Positions 24,198-32,418 of a stretch of DNA of 64,000 nucleotides are shown piece by piece. The notes below the pieces were generated by a model. That model was not told the DNA's origin. It worked only from the letters and a program-made list of their open reading frames with translations, and did no database searches. Numbering within the stretch: position 1 is the stretch's first letter; each line of letters opens with the position of its first letter. A program made the translations under genes and the position numbers. Source of the DNA: Shimia sp. R9_2. GTDB lineage: Bacteria > Pseudomonadota > Alphaproteobacteria > Rhodobacterales > Rhodobacteraceae. The stretch is from contig NZ_JAGHRO010000004.1 in assembly GCF_017743735.1 (NCBI RefSeq), forward strand, positions 186,001 through 250,000, in the 5' to 3' direction.

Positions 24198-24743
24198 CTA
24201 AAGGCTCACCGCTTTCGCCAATTTGGGCAACCGCGCTTTCTTCAAAAGCCCGCGCATTTCCCACGCCTCCCCGCTGAGCCGCTCGGCCTGTTGCCGCACG
24301 GTTTCACAGACCTGCGCCACGCCGTCGGGATCGTCCTCCCAGCACTTGCGCAACAGCTCATCCGGCCCGAGACGCGCGACGCCTTCCTCGGCCAGAATAT
24401 GGCGCGGGAAGTCTTTCACGTTCATCGTGACAATCGCATCTGCAGAGCCTGCGATTGCTGCGGCCAGCACATGGGTGTCGTTTTCATCAGGCAGAGAGAG
24501 ACGGTCCTGCAAACCTTGGGGCCATGTGACCTCTGCCTTGGGCCAGTCGGCGCGGATCAGGGCAATCTCGCTGCGCGCCTGCGCTTCGCCGGTGGGGCCG
24601 ATCTTGCGCGCCGCGCGCGCCCATTCTTCCAGAATGCGGGCAGACCATTGCGGCTCAAACGCACCGGTTTTGGCCACACCAAGCAGCACCTCGCGCATCG
24701 CCGTGGGGTACAGCACACAGGCGTCAAGCAAGAGCCGCTTCAC
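24198..24743 (-). CDS. PIN-domain protein (putative ribonuclease)
   Basis: A 181-residue PIN-domain protein starting with GTG at 24743 (MKRLLLDACVLYPTAMREV); GAGGA lies eight bases upstream. Four acidic active-site positions are visible: Asp7 (LLDACVLY), Glu at about 39-40 (ILEEWARAARK), Asp near 89 (DENDTHVLAAAI) and Asp near 110 (VTMNVKDFP). PIN proteins are usually Mg-dependent RNases, often VapC-type toxins. No small antitoxin gene lies upstream: the neighbour there is the RlmI-like gene, 24 bp away. At 181 residues it is also longer than VapC. It may be a non-toxin PIN family member. Confidence 0.83.
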   Translation of the reverse strand: MKRLLLDACVLYPTAMREVLLGVAKTGAFEPQWSARILEEWARAARKIGPTGEAQARSEIALIRADWPKAEVTWPQGLQDRLSLPDENDTHVLAAAIAGSADAIVTMNVKDFPRHILAEEGVARLGPDELLRKCWEDDPDGVAQVCETVRQQAERLSGEAWEMRGLLKKARLPKLAKAVSL

Positions 24744-24767
24744 AGTATGATCCTCACTGCGCGCGCC

Positions 24768-25988
24768 TCACAGGCGGAAGATCAGGGATTTGAGATAACC
24801 GCTTTCCGCAAGCTGCGGCATCAGCGGGTGGTCCGGCCCGGCAAAGCCAGTGTGCAACAGCTGTGCCTGACGCCCTGCCCGGCCAATCCCGCGCAAGCTC
24901 GCGCCACGGAAGCGCGCCACATCGGCGGCATGGGAGCAGGAACAGAGGCCCAGATAGCCGCCTTCTGCCACCAGAGGCGCGGCCAGTCGCGCCACACGTT
25001 CATAGGCCCGCAAACCTTTCTCAAGCGCAGGTTTAGAGGGCGCAAAGGCCGGTGGGTCACAGATCACCACATCAAACTGCGCGCCTTCTTCTGCCAAGGC
25101 TGTCAGCACTTCAAAGGCATCGCCCTTGCGGGTGGAGAAACGCTCCGCCACGCCCGCAGCCGCGGCTCCGGCCTGCGCCAGCTCCAATGCCGCGGCAGAG
25201 CCATCCACCGCCATGGCCTCAGAAGCTCCGCCCGCAAGCGCGGCCAATGAGAAGCCCCCGACGTGGGAAAACACATCCAGCACTTTTGCATCTTTGCAAA
25301 GCCCGGCGACAAATCCGTGGTTGGGACGTTGATCGTAGAAAAGCCCGGTTTTCTGACCGCCGGTCAGATCCGCCATATAAGTGGCGCCGTTCATCACCAC
25401 CGGCACCGGTGCCGCAGGGGCGGTGCCCAGCATCACGGCGCTGTGCTCTTCCAGCCCCTCAAGGCTGCGCGCACGACCGGAGCCGTTCATCAGGATGGTG
25501 CTGACACCGGTAACCTTGGCCAAGGCCGCGACCATCATGTCCAGACGCGCATCCGCCCAGGCGGCATTGGGCTGGATCACGGCGGTGTCGCCAAAGCGGT
25601 CCACCACCACACCGGGCAGCCCGTCCGCCTCGGCATGGATCAAACGGTAATAAGGCGTGTCGTAAAGCCGTTCCCGCATCGCCAGCGCATAGGCAAATTT
25701 GGCCTCAAACCACGCCTGATCCACCACGGTTGTGACATCACGATCCAACATCCGGCAGAAGATCTTGCTCTGGCTGTTGGTGGCGACCAGCCCGATGGGC
25801 GCGCGGGTGTCGTCTTCCAGAATGGCCAGGGTACCGGGCGTGAGCGCTTTGGTGCGCCGGTCGGTCACCAGCTCATTGTCATAGACCCAGGGAAAGCCAT
25901 GGCGGATTGCGCGCGCATTGGCTTTGGGCTTGAGGCGGACAACCGGCAGATCACCGGTGGCGGAAACAGAAGAGGACGGCATAGACAT
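24768..25988 (-). CDS. Class I SAM-dependent rRNA methyltransferase, RlmI-like
   Basis: A 406-residue cytosine-C5-type methyltransferase like RlmI, which modifies 23S rRNA. AGGAGGG precedes ATG 25988. The N-terminal PUA domain includes HGFPWVYDNELV (about 32-43) and GLVATNSQSKIFCRML. The SAM site is VLDVFSHVGGFSLAALAGG near 236-254, and the catalytic loop VVICDPPAFAPSKPALEKGL near 300-319 is followed by LGLCSCSHAAD, whose cysteine is the expected nucleophile region. It is unusually well placed to be co-transcribed with the downstream PIN gene (gap 24 bp). Confidence 0.9.
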   Translation of the reverse strand: MSMPSSSVSATGDLPVVRLKPKANARAIRHGFPWVYDNELVTDRRTKALTPGTLAILEDDTRAPIGLVATNSQSKIFCRMLDRDVTTVVDQAWFEAKFAYALAMRERLYDTPYYRLIHAEADGLPGVVVDRFGDTAVIQPNAAWADARLDMMVAALAKVTGVSTILMNGSGRARSLEGLEEHSAVMLGTAPAAPVPVVMNGATYMADLTGGQKTGLFYDQRPNHGFVAGLCKDAKVLDVFSHVGGFSLAALAGGASEAMAVDGSAAALELAQAGAAAAGVAERFSTRKGDAFEVLTALAEEGAQFDVVICDPPAFAPSKPALEKGLRAYERVARLAAPLVAEGGYLGLCSCSHAADVARFRGASLRGIGRAGRQAQLLHTGFAGPDHPLMPQLAESGYLKSLIFRL

Positions 25989-26034
25989 GCCGCCCTCCTA
26001 CTGTGTTCTGTGGGATGTGAAAAGCCCTGACGGA

Positions 26035-26709
26035 TCAGTTCAGCTGTGCCACCTGCTCTGCGCCAACCGGAGATAGCGGCGTGATGGTCTTGGTTGCGCC
26101 ACGTGAGGGCGGAACAAAGCCTTCCGCTTTGGTCAATTCCTCGCGCAGCACATAGGCCAGATGCTGGGTGATGCGGTATTTCTGCGTCAGGCCACGGGCC
26201 TCTGCCGCGACGGCTTTCTGACCGCCATAGCCCACAAGGCTCGCCTTGATCGGCTTGGGCCCGCGCAGCACGGTGCCGGTCTGGGCGTCCACAATGGTCA
26301 TGACAAACTCAATGGAGTGTACGCCGCCCACGGTGTAGCGGGTTTTTTCGGTCAGCGCGTGAAAGCGGGTGACTTCGATCTGCACCGAAACCGGACGGGC
26401 GCCTTCCAGCGGGCCACCGCCAATGCGCAGCCCTTCTTCAAATATCGCCTGTACCTGTTTGTAGCGGTCGCCATAGCCATCTCCGCGCCAGACAATGTCG
26501 CCGCCGGGGTAATACATATTCGCCTCAGACACCCGCAGGCTGCGCGGCACGGAAACCTCAAAGTTGGCCATCTGATAAGACGGCGCAGGCGCTGCGATCT
26601 CGGTGGGAGGCACGTCAAACGGCGCGTTCCGGCTCGCGGTATCCACGGACGCACAGGCGCTGACACCCAGTCCCAAAACCATTGCTGCAAACACACGCTT
26701 CATAGACAT
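26035..26709 (-). CDS. Rhodobacterales-type lipoprotein of unknown function
   Basis: A 224-residue protein with a lipoprotein signal (MSMKRVFAAMVLGLGVSAC, lipid on Cys19). GAAGGAG lies before ATG 26709. The mature region begins ASVDTASRNAPFDVP and contains a beta-rich domain (SVPRSLRVSEANMYYPGGDIVWR, IEVTRFHALTEKTRYTVGGVHSIEFVMTIVD). The layout recalls a family I associate with DUF6778, although this cannot be confirmed here. It is probably attached to the outer or inner membrane facing the periplasm. No catalytic motif is seen. It stands alone downstream of repeat fragment R3. Confidence 0.78.
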   Translation of the reverse strand: MSMKRVFAAMVLGLGVSACASVDTASRNAPFDVPPTEIAAPAPSYQMANFEVSVPRSLRVSEANMYYPGGDIVWRGDGYGDRYKQVQAIFEEGLRIGGGPLEGARPVSVQIEVTRFHALTEKTRYTVGGVHSIEFVMTIVDAQTGTVLRGPKPIKASLVGYGGQKAVAAEARGLTQKYRITQHLAYVLREELTKAEGFVPPSRGATKTITPLSPVGAEQVAQLN

Positions 26710-26846
26710 GATCGACTCCTTCGGCGGATTTCGCCTGTTCTGTATGTCAATCAAGATGCGCGGCAATTGGGGCGCGATTGGGGCGGGCTCAGGACGATTC
26801 GAGGGAATTGAATAAAATTGTCAAAGCCCTCTCAGCCCGGAATTTC

Positions 26847-26889
26847 CCCCGCGCAACGCGGGTGGATTTGCGTAGGCGCGCTTCAGCCG
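26847..26889. repeat. Fragmentary copy (R3) of the R1/R2 intergenic repeat
   Basis: TTGCGTAGGCGCG followed closely by TTCAGC is shared with R1, and CCCCGCGCAACGC occurs in R1 in the opposite orientation. The GGTAT triplet array is missing, so this is at best a rearranged remnant. It also forms hairpin CCCGCG/CGCGGG at 26848-26862. Confidence 0.4.
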
Positions 26890-27155
26890 CGCTCGCGGCT
26901 GCGCCAGCCGCCACGACGGCGCGGGGTACCGCTCATCTGCACCTGCCCGTTTTTCAGAACCTCGGTCATCGGGTGGTCCGGATGATCTGTGCCATAGGCC
27001 TTGCGCAGCGCTTCGATCGCGACCTGCGTGTCCGCACCCACCGGCAAGGAAAGCGCCCAATCCAGAAAGATCGAGCGGCATTCAGGCAACTGGATTCCCT
27101 CGATCCGGTAGCTTTCCCGGATCAGCCCCTTGGGGTCAAACTCTGAAAGATCCAT
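26883..27155 (-). CDS. Small conserved protein downstream of glnE
   Basis: A 90-residue soluble protein starting MDLSEFDPKGLIRESYRIEG. GGGAGG lies upstream of ATG 27155, and the start codon sits at the glnE stop, so the two genes are coupled. The sequence includes PECRSIFLDWALSLPVG and AIEALRKAYGTDHPDHPMTEVL, predicting short helices, and ends in a basic tail (RRRGGWRSRERG). No domain is recognised. Its tight link to glnE hints at a role in nitrogen control or simply co-expression, which is an inference. Confidence 0.72.
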   Translation of the reverse strand: MDLSEFDPKGLIRESYRIEGIQLPECRSIFLDWALSLPVGADTQVAIEALRKAYGTDHPDHPMTEVLKNGQVQMSGTPRRRGGWRSRERG

Positions 27156-27156
27156 C

Positions 27157-29955
27157 TCACGCCTCCCTTTTGGCGATCTCACTTGTGTCCGCCAGCGCCG
27201 CTGTGATCGCCGCCGCCGCGCGGGCGCAGGCCTCATTCAGCCGCGTCTGCAACGCCTCTATGTCTGCCGCGCCGGTTTCGCGCAACAGGAATGCGCGCCC
27301 GCCCTCGCCGATCTGATCCGGATCAATGGTCTGGCCAGACAGCAGTTTGGAGGCAAGCTGCACCTGCCAACAAAGCCGATAGGTGCTGGCCAGCTCTGTC
27401 ACAATGTCGCCGTTCAGCCATCCAATTGCGACACCGGCCTGCAGGCCCTGCGTGACCGCGCGGCGCGGGCTGCCCGCCAGAAGCGCGCCTGCCTGGCTCA
27501 ACAGCTCAATATCCTGCAGGCGGCCTGCCCCGATCTTGGCATCCCAAGGCCCATCCGGCGCTTTGGCTGCGGCGATGCGCGCGCGCATGTCTGCCACGTC
27601 CTGCGCCACTGTCTCCGGTACTTTGGGCGCACTCAGCACCTCCTGGCGGAAGGCTTCGACCTCTGCCATCAGCTCCGGCGTGCCGGTCACTGGCCGCGCG
27701 CGGGTGAGCGCGAGGTGCTCCCAGGTCCAGGCCTCATTTTGCTGATAGTTCTGAAACGACGCCAGCGAGGTGGCCACCGGCCCTTGCGTGCCAGAGGGGC
27801 GCAAGCGCATGTCCACTTCATAAAGCCGCCCCTGCGCCATGGGGGCGCTGAGCGCGGTCACCAGCGCCTGCGTGAAGCGTGCATAATAAGGCCGCGCCGC
27901 TAGCGGGCGACGCCCCTCAGAGGCCTCCACCCCATCGGCATCATAGATCACGATGAGATCCAGATCGGAGGTGGCATTGAGGCGGCGCGCGCCAAGCGAG
28001 CCCATGCCCAGAACCATCGCGCCACGTCCCGGCATGGGGCCGTGTTTGGCGGCAAATTGATCGGCCACCGGCTGCCACAGCGCCGCGAGCACCGCATCTG
28101 CCAGATCGGCATAATGCTGTCCGGCCTCCTCGGCCCCGATCAACCCGCGCAGGTGATGCACACCGATGCGGAACTGCCATTCCTTGGCCCAGCGGCGGGT
28201 GGTGTCGAGCTGGGTCTCATAGTCACTTTCCTGCGCCAGCCGCTCTGCCAGCTCTTCTGACAGCGCCGCCTTGCCCGGCCAGGGCGCAAAGAAGCCGCCG
28301 CCGATCACCGCATCAAACACGCCGGAATTGCGCGACAGATGCTGCGCCAGTGCCGGTGCGGTGCCAACAATATCAATCAGCAGATCAATCAGCTGCGGGT
28401 TGGCCTCAAACAGCGAGAACAGCTGCACGCCCGCAGGCAAGCCGCGCAGAAAGCCATCAAGCGCCAGAAGCGCCTCATCAGGCCGTGGACTCTGCGCCAG
28501 ACGCCGCAGGATCTCCGGACGCAGCCGCCCCCAGATCTCCGTCGCCCGCGCGCTGCGAAAGGCCGGATAGGTCTGCCAACGGCCCAAGACATCCGGATCA
28601 AAGCTGTGATCGCTGACCGCCTCCGGCGCGCAGGCATCCGGCGCAAAAAAGCCTTCGGTCATGTCATGCACTTCGGTCAGGCGGGCGCGCAGCTCGGCCT
28701 GAAGATCGTCAATATCGCGCCCCATAAGCCCGGCAATGCGGCCCCAGCCTTCCGAGCCTTTGGGCAAGCGGTGGGTCTGGGCGTCCGCCACCATCTGCAC
28801 GCGGTGCTCGACCTCGCGATGGAACCGGTAGTGATCAGACAACCCCTCGGCCACCTCATCGGGCACCCAGCCCTTGGAGGCCAGCTTGCGCAGCCCCGGC
28901 ACCGTATGGCGATCGCGCAGATAAGGATCGCGCCCCCCGGCGATTAGCTGGCGGGTCTGGGTGAAGAACTCGATCTCGCGGATGCCGCCGCGGCCAAGCT
29001 TCATGTCGTGGCCGTCCAGCGTGATCTCCCCGCCAAGGCCTTTGTGCTCGCGAATGCGCAGGCGCATGTCATGGGCATCCTGAATGGCGGCAAAATCCAG
29101 ATGCCGCCGCCACACAAAGGGCGTGAGGGTTTTCAGAAAACGCGCCCCGGCGTCGAGATCACCCGCGGAGGGCCGCGCCTTGATATAGGCGGCACGCTCC
29201 CACGTGCGCCCGAGGCTTTCATAATAGCGCTCTGCCGTTTCCATGGCGATGCAGACCGGTGTCACCGCCGGATCGGGCCGCAGGCGCAGATCGGTGCGGA
29301 AGACATAGCCTTCGCCGGTCAGATCATTCAGCATCGCCGCCATCTTGCGGGTCGCGCGGATGAAGCTGGCGCGGGCATCGTGGTAGTCATCGGGATCAAA
29401 GCGGGTCTCATCAAACAGGCAGATGAGATCAATATCGGAGCTGTAATTCAGCTCATGCGCGCCCATTTTCCCCATCGCCAGCGTGACCATGCCGCCCGCC
29501 GTGGGAATATCGTCTTCGGTGGCGCCGGGCAGCTTGCCGCGCCGGATTTCTGCACCAATGGTGGCCTCCATCGCCAACTGGCTGGCCAGATCGGCAAATT
29601 CGGTCAAGGTGCCGGTGACCTTCTCCAGAGACCACGCTCCGGAGAGATCTGCCAAAGCGGTCAAAAGCGCCACCTTGCGCTTGCCCGCGCGCAGTGCTGT
29701 GGGCCGCTGATCCGGTGCGCTTTCTTTCAAGATGGCAATCAGCTGTGCCAGCGCCGCATCCGCATCCGTGAGCGCTTCGGGCAGCCAATCCGCCTCTTTG
29801 TGGATCAGACCTTTGAGATAGGGGCTGGAGCCTGCGGTGCCGGTGATCAGCTTGGCCAGATCGCCGGACAGGCCCGGCACGGCGGCGCAGGCCTCCGCCC
29901 CGAGATCAGCATCATAAGCATGTGGCAGGCGGGTGATTTGGGATGCAAACGTCAT
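27157..29955 (-). CDS. glnE: Bifunctional glutamine synthetase adenylyltransferase / deadenylylase
   Basis: GlnE adds and removes AMP on glutamine synthetase in response to PII and glutamine. The 932-residue product (ATG 29955, MTFASQITRLPHAYDADLG; a longer frame to 30033 exists) has two nucleotidyltransferase halves. The N-terminal deadenylylase half carries NYSSDIDLICLFD near residue 173, and the C-terminal adenylylase half has NATSDLDLIVIYD near 664. Each is followed by its helical segment (ERAAYIKARPSAGD; TWEHLALTRARPVTG). No clear Shine-Dalgarno sequence precedes the chosen start, so the start is moderately certain. A small conserved gene follows directly. Confidence 0.95.
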   Translation of the reverse strand: MTFASQITRLPHAYDADLGAEACAAVPGLSGDLAKLITGTAGSSPYLKGLIHKEADWLPEALTDADAALAQLIAILKESAPDQRPTALRAGKRKVALLTALADLSGAWSLEKVTGTLTEFADLASQLAMEATIGAEIRRGKLPGATEDDIPTAGGMVTLAMGKMGAHELNYSSDIDLICLFDETRFDPDDYHDARASFIRATRKMAAMLNDLTGEGYVFRTDLRLRPDPAVTPVCIAMETAERYYESLGRTWERAAYIKARPSAGDLDAGARFLKTLTPFVWRRHLDFAAIQDAHDMRLRIREHKGLGGEITLDGHDMKLGRGGIREIEFFTQTRQLIAGGRDPYLRDRHTVPGLRKLASKGWVPDEVAEGLSDHYRFHREVEHRVQMVADAQTHRLPKGSEGWGRIAGLMGRDIDDLQAELRARLTEVHDMTEGFFAPDACAPEAVSDHSFDPDVLGRWQTYPAFRSARATEIWGRLRPEILRRLAQSPRPDEALLALDGFLRGLPAGVQLFSLFEANPQLIDLLIDIVGTAPALAQHLSRNSGVFDAVIGGGFFAPWPGKAALSEELAERLAQESDYETQLDTTRRWAKEWQFRIGVHHLRGLIGAEEAGQHYADLADAVLAALWQPVADQFAAKHGPMPGRGAMVLGMGSLGARRLNATSDLDLIVIYDADGVEASEGRRPLAARPYYARFTQALVTALSAPMAQGRLYEVDMRLRPSGTQGPVATSLASFQNYQQNEAWTWEHLALTRARPVTGTPELMAEVEAFRQEVLSAPKVPETVAQDVADMRARIAAAKAPDGPWDAKIGAGRLQDIELLSQAGALLAGSPRRAVTQGLQAGVAIGWLNGDIVTELASTYRLCWQVQLASKLLSGQTIDPDQIGEGGRAFLLRETGAADIEALQTRLNEACARAAAAITAALADTSEIAKREA

Positions 29956-30009
29956 GGGGGGACTTTGAAACCCGCACGCCGCGAAGGTCAATGCGGCGTG
30001 ATGGAAAAA

Positions 30010-30072
30010 GGGGTGCTGCCCCTGCCACCGCAAGCGGTGGATACCCCGGGATATTTCAGGAATGAGAAGCGC
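30010..30072 (+). repeat. Intergenic hairpin element, copy C
   Basis: GGGGTGCTGCCCCTG, hairpin CCACCG-CAAG-CGGTGG, then ACCCCGGGATATTT and GAATGAGAAGCGC. Unlike the other copies it is antiparallel to both neighbouring genes, which are on the minus strand. Confidence 0.82.
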
Positions 30073-30085
30073 TTAGGCGCGGGTC

Positions 30086-30472
30086 TTAAGGATGGGTGTA
30101 GCCGGTCAGCGGGGTGTCTTGGCTGAAGCTGTTGCGCCATTCCCCGTCCCGCCTCTCCCAGAGCGAGCTGATCAGCATGGCTTCCCAATCCGCGCCGCCC
30201 ACGCGCAGATAATCCGCGCGGTAGATCAGCAGGGCCGCGTCTTCGCAGATCTGGCGCAGCTTGACGTCGCTGAGGCGAAAATCCACCACGGTGGCCCCAT
30301 GGGCCAGCTGGCCGGTGTGATCCGCCTTGTCGCCAAAGCCATCGGAATACACGCCAAGAAAATCCGCCGTCAAAAGCGCGCCATCCGCAGCGGCGTCACC
30401 CTGCACCAGGGCTGTCCACACGCGGGTTTCCAGCGCCAGAAGCGCGTCTTTCTGGATATCCACTGCTCTCAT
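30086..30472 (-). CDS. NTF2-like (DUF4440/SnoaL-type) protein
   Basis: A 128-residue protein with the cone-shaped NTF2-like fold: an N-terminal helix pair (LLALETRVWTALVQGDAAADGALL), a TADFLGVYSDGF strand-turn, and a curved sheet (ALLIYRADYLRVG, AMLISSLWERRDGEWRNSFSQDTPL). Members are isomerases, polyketide cyclases or binding proteins, and DUF4440 proteins are mostly uncharacterised. It is divergent from the YbaK-like gene, 56 bp away. The exact function is unknown. Confidence 0.78.
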   Translation of the reverse strand: MRAVDIQKDALLALETRVWTALVQGDAAADGALLTADFLGVYSDGFGDKADHTGQLAHGATVVDFRLSDVKLRQICEDAALLIYRADYLRVGGADWEAMLISSLWERRDGEWRNSFSQDTPLTGYTHP

Positions 30473-30528
30473 GATGACAAGCTGCGCCGAGCTGCGCTAG
30501 AAATCAACCCAAACGAGAGGGGCCTGTC

Positions 30529-30996
30529 ATGAGCAAAAGTCTGAAACGGGTGCGCGCCGCGCTGGAAGCCGCAGGGGCCGCCATCGACATCCGCGAAACA
30601 GAGGGCGCGCGCACCGCTGAGATGGCCGCCGCAGCGGTGGGGTGCCATGTGGATCAGATTGCCAAATCCATTGTCTTTCAGCTGCAAGACAGCGGCGATG
30701 TGCTGTTGTTTCTGACAGCTGGCGGGCGGCAGGTCGATCTTGAGGCCGCCGCAGCGCTGGCCGGCGGGCCGCTTGCGCGCGCGGATGCCGCTGTGGTGCG
30801 CAGCCAGACCGGTTTTGCCATCGGCGGGGTCAGCCCTTTGGGCCATCTCTCCCCGATCCGCAGCTTTATGGATGCGCATCTGATGGGATTTGAGGAGATC
30901 TGGGCCGCCGCAGGCACGCCCAACCATGTGTTTTGCCTTGCGCCGCAGGTGTTACAAGAGCTGACCGGCGCGGAAATCAGCGCCTTCAGCAGCTGA
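30529..30996 (+). CDS. YbaK/ProX-type aminoacyl-tRNA editing protein
   Basis: A 155-residue free-standing editing-domain protein related to YbaK and ProXp, which deacylate misacylated tRNA (for example Cys- or Ala-tRNA-Pro). The conserved lysine is in VDQIAKSIVFQL (near residue 46), and the GFAIGGVSPLGHL loop (about 100-112) is the family substrate-pocket signature. The C-terminal PNHVFCLAPQVLQELTGAE strand-helix is also typical. GAGGGG lies just upstream of the ATG. Which tRNA it edits cannot be decided by eye. Confidence 0.9.
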   Translation: MSKSLKRVRAALEAAGAAIDIRETEGARTAEMAAAAVGCHVDQIAKSIVFQLQDSGDVLLFLTAGGRQVDLEAAAALAGGPLARADAAVVRSQTGFAIGGVSPLGHLSPIRSFMDAHLMGFEEIWAAAGTPNHVFCLAPQVLQELTGAEISAFSS

Positions 30997-31050
30997 TCCA
31001 AACTTCATTCTGATAAAAAATCCAACCAAAATCAGCCACATAAGTCGAAA

Positions 31051-31069
31051 ATGTAAAAACTATTCACAT
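31051..31069. promoter_or_regulatory. Operator copy 1, ATGTAAA-N5-TTCACAT
   Basis: A 19-bp imperfect palindrome of form ATGTRAA-N5-TTYACAT upstream of the DUF2852 gene. A second copy of the same form is centred 58 bp downstream. The binding protein is unknown. Confidence 0.6.
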
Positions 31070-31108
31070 TTGCGCTTGCATTAGAGGCCCGCAGTGCCAA
31101 TCTAGGTA

Positions 31109-31127
31109 ATGTGAAAGGGATTTACAT
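31109..31127. promoter_or_regulatory. Operator copy 2, ATGTGAA-N5-TTTACAT
   Basis: The second 19-bp palindrome, whose conserved half-sites are the reverse complement of copy 1 while its five central bases differ. It lies 45 bp before the DUF2852 start codon. The DNA between the copies holds a weak promoter-like pair, TTGCAT (31076) and CAATCT (31098). Confidence 0.6.
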
Positions 31128-31171
31128 ACCCCGCCACAGCGTAGCTAGAAACACCAACTTCGGAGACCCAA

Positions 31172-31597
31172 ATGACCCCTGCCGCAACCGCATATTCCGC
31201 TGACACGCGCCATCTTGGCTGGTTTGGCAAAAGCGAGGCATGGCTTGACAGCAAAGGCAAAGGTGCCTGGATCGCCGCCATGGTGCTTGGTTTTGTGTTC
31301 TTCTGGCCGATTGGCCTGGCCCTTCTGTTTTACATGATCTGGAGCAAGGATATGTTCAAGAAATCTCACCGCAGCCGCAGCTGCTCGCGTCGGATGCATG
31401 TGATGACCCCAACCGGCAACAGCGCCTTTGATTCCTACCGCGACGAGACCCTGCGCCGTCTGGAAGACGAGCAGAAAAGCTTTGAGGAGTTCCTGGAGCG
31501 TTTGCGTGCGGCCAAGGACAAGGCAGAGTTTGACCAGTTCATGGACGAGCGCGCCACCAAAGCAGCCAATGCCAAACAGGAAACCGAAGACGCCTGA
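31172..31597 (+). CDS. DUF2852-domain membrane protein
   Basis: A 141-residue alphaproteobacterial protein of the DUF2852 family. After a soluble N-terminus (HLGWFGKSEAWLDSKGKGAW) there is one transmembrane stretch, AAMVLGFVFFWPIGLALLFY (about 34-55). A basic cytoplasmic segment with two nearby cysteine/arginine-rich residues (SHRSRSCSRRMH) follows, then a charged coiled coil (ETLRRLEDEQKSFEEFLERLR, about 89-109). CGGAG lies nine bases before ATG 31172. The promoter region carries two matched operator palindromes, so the gene is likely under specific control. Function unknown. Confidence 0.88.
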   Translation: MTPAATAYSADTRHLGWFGKSEAWLDSKGKGAWIAAMVLGFVFFWPIGLALLFYMIWSKDMFKKSHRSRSCSRRMHVMTPTGNSAFDSYRDETLRRLEDEQKSFEEFLERLRAAKDKAEFDQFMDERATKAANAKQETEDA

Positions 31598-31625
31598 GCG
31601 CGCTTTGGCAATCTTAAAAATCGTG

Positions 31626-31656
31626 GCGCGGGAGGCTTCTTCCGCGCTGCTGTTTT
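31626..31656 (+). terminator. Hairpin terminator after DUF2852 gene
   Basis: GCGCGGGAG (31626-31634) pairs with CTTCCGCGC (31639-31647, one G-T pair) around GCTT, then TGCTGTTTT. Confidence 0.7.
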
Positions 31657-31696
31657 GAAGTAGCCTGTTTTTGATGTTCACCCCGGAGAGAGGGTC

Positions 31697-32176
31697 ATGA
31701 CACAGTACGATATGTCACAACACAACGCCAACACCCGCAGCTATGCCCTGCCCGACCCTGACATACAGGCGGAGTTTTATGAGGACGTGACCTTCAAACG
31801 GCTTCTGGCCTGGTTGATCGACACCGCTGTGATCTTTGTGCTTTGTGTGCTGGTGCTGCCGTTCACGGCCTTCACCGGGATCCTGTTTTTTGGGGCGCTG
31901 CTGTTTTTCTTCGGGTTTGCCTATCGCGTGGTGACCATCGCCACCGGCTCCGCCACTTGGGGCATGCGCCTGATGTCGATTGAGCTGCGCCAGTCAGACG
32001 GCGCGCGCTTTGGCCTTGGCGCGGCCTTCCTGCACACGCTGGGTTTCACCATCTCAGTGGCCTTTCCGATCCTGCAGATCATTTCGATTGTTTTGATGAT
32101 CACCACCGCGCGCAAACAGGGTTTGACCGATCACGTGATGGGGTCTGTCCTGATCAACCGGGCGGCGCGGTACTGA
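31697..32176 (+). CDS. RDD-family membrane protein
   Basis: A 159-residue integral membrane protein with the RDD signature: FKRLLAWLIDTAVIFVLCVL (Arg and Asp at about 36-44) and GSATWGMRLMSIELRQSDG. Three or four hydrophobic segments are visible, ending with AFPILQIISIVLMI. Some RDD proteins act as sodium/proton antiporters, but most have no known function. GGAGAGAGG precedes ATG 31697. It lies after the DUF2852 terminator and may have its own promoter. Confidence 0.87.
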   Translation: MTQYDMSQHNANTRSYALPDPDIQAEFYEDVTFKRLLAWLIDTAVIFVLCVLVLPFTAFTGILFFGALLFFFGFAYRVVTIATGSATWGMRLMSIELRQSDGARFGLGAAFLHTLGFTISVAFPILQIISIVLMITTARKQGLTDHVMGSVLINRAARY

Positions 32177-32418
32177 GCTGAGGTGTGAGGGCGCTCGGCG
32201 CTGTGAGGGGAGAATTGGGCTTTGGGTAGCCCAATGGCTGGCTGAGCAGGCGCGAATTTACATGGGCGTATTGCGGCGCTTTTAAACCTGAGAATGCCTG
32301 CTTTGCGGGACTTTGCTACCTTTCGCTGCATTTGCGTCAATGACCGCATTGTCGATCTTCTGTTCAGTGTCTGTGCGCTTCTGTAGCTTGTTTTGGAGTA
32401 ACGCCAAGTGTGGGGCGA

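Noticed and set aside
24198..24743. PIN gene as a standard VapC toxin
   Set aside because: Too long for VapC and no VapB-like antitoxin frame adjoins it.
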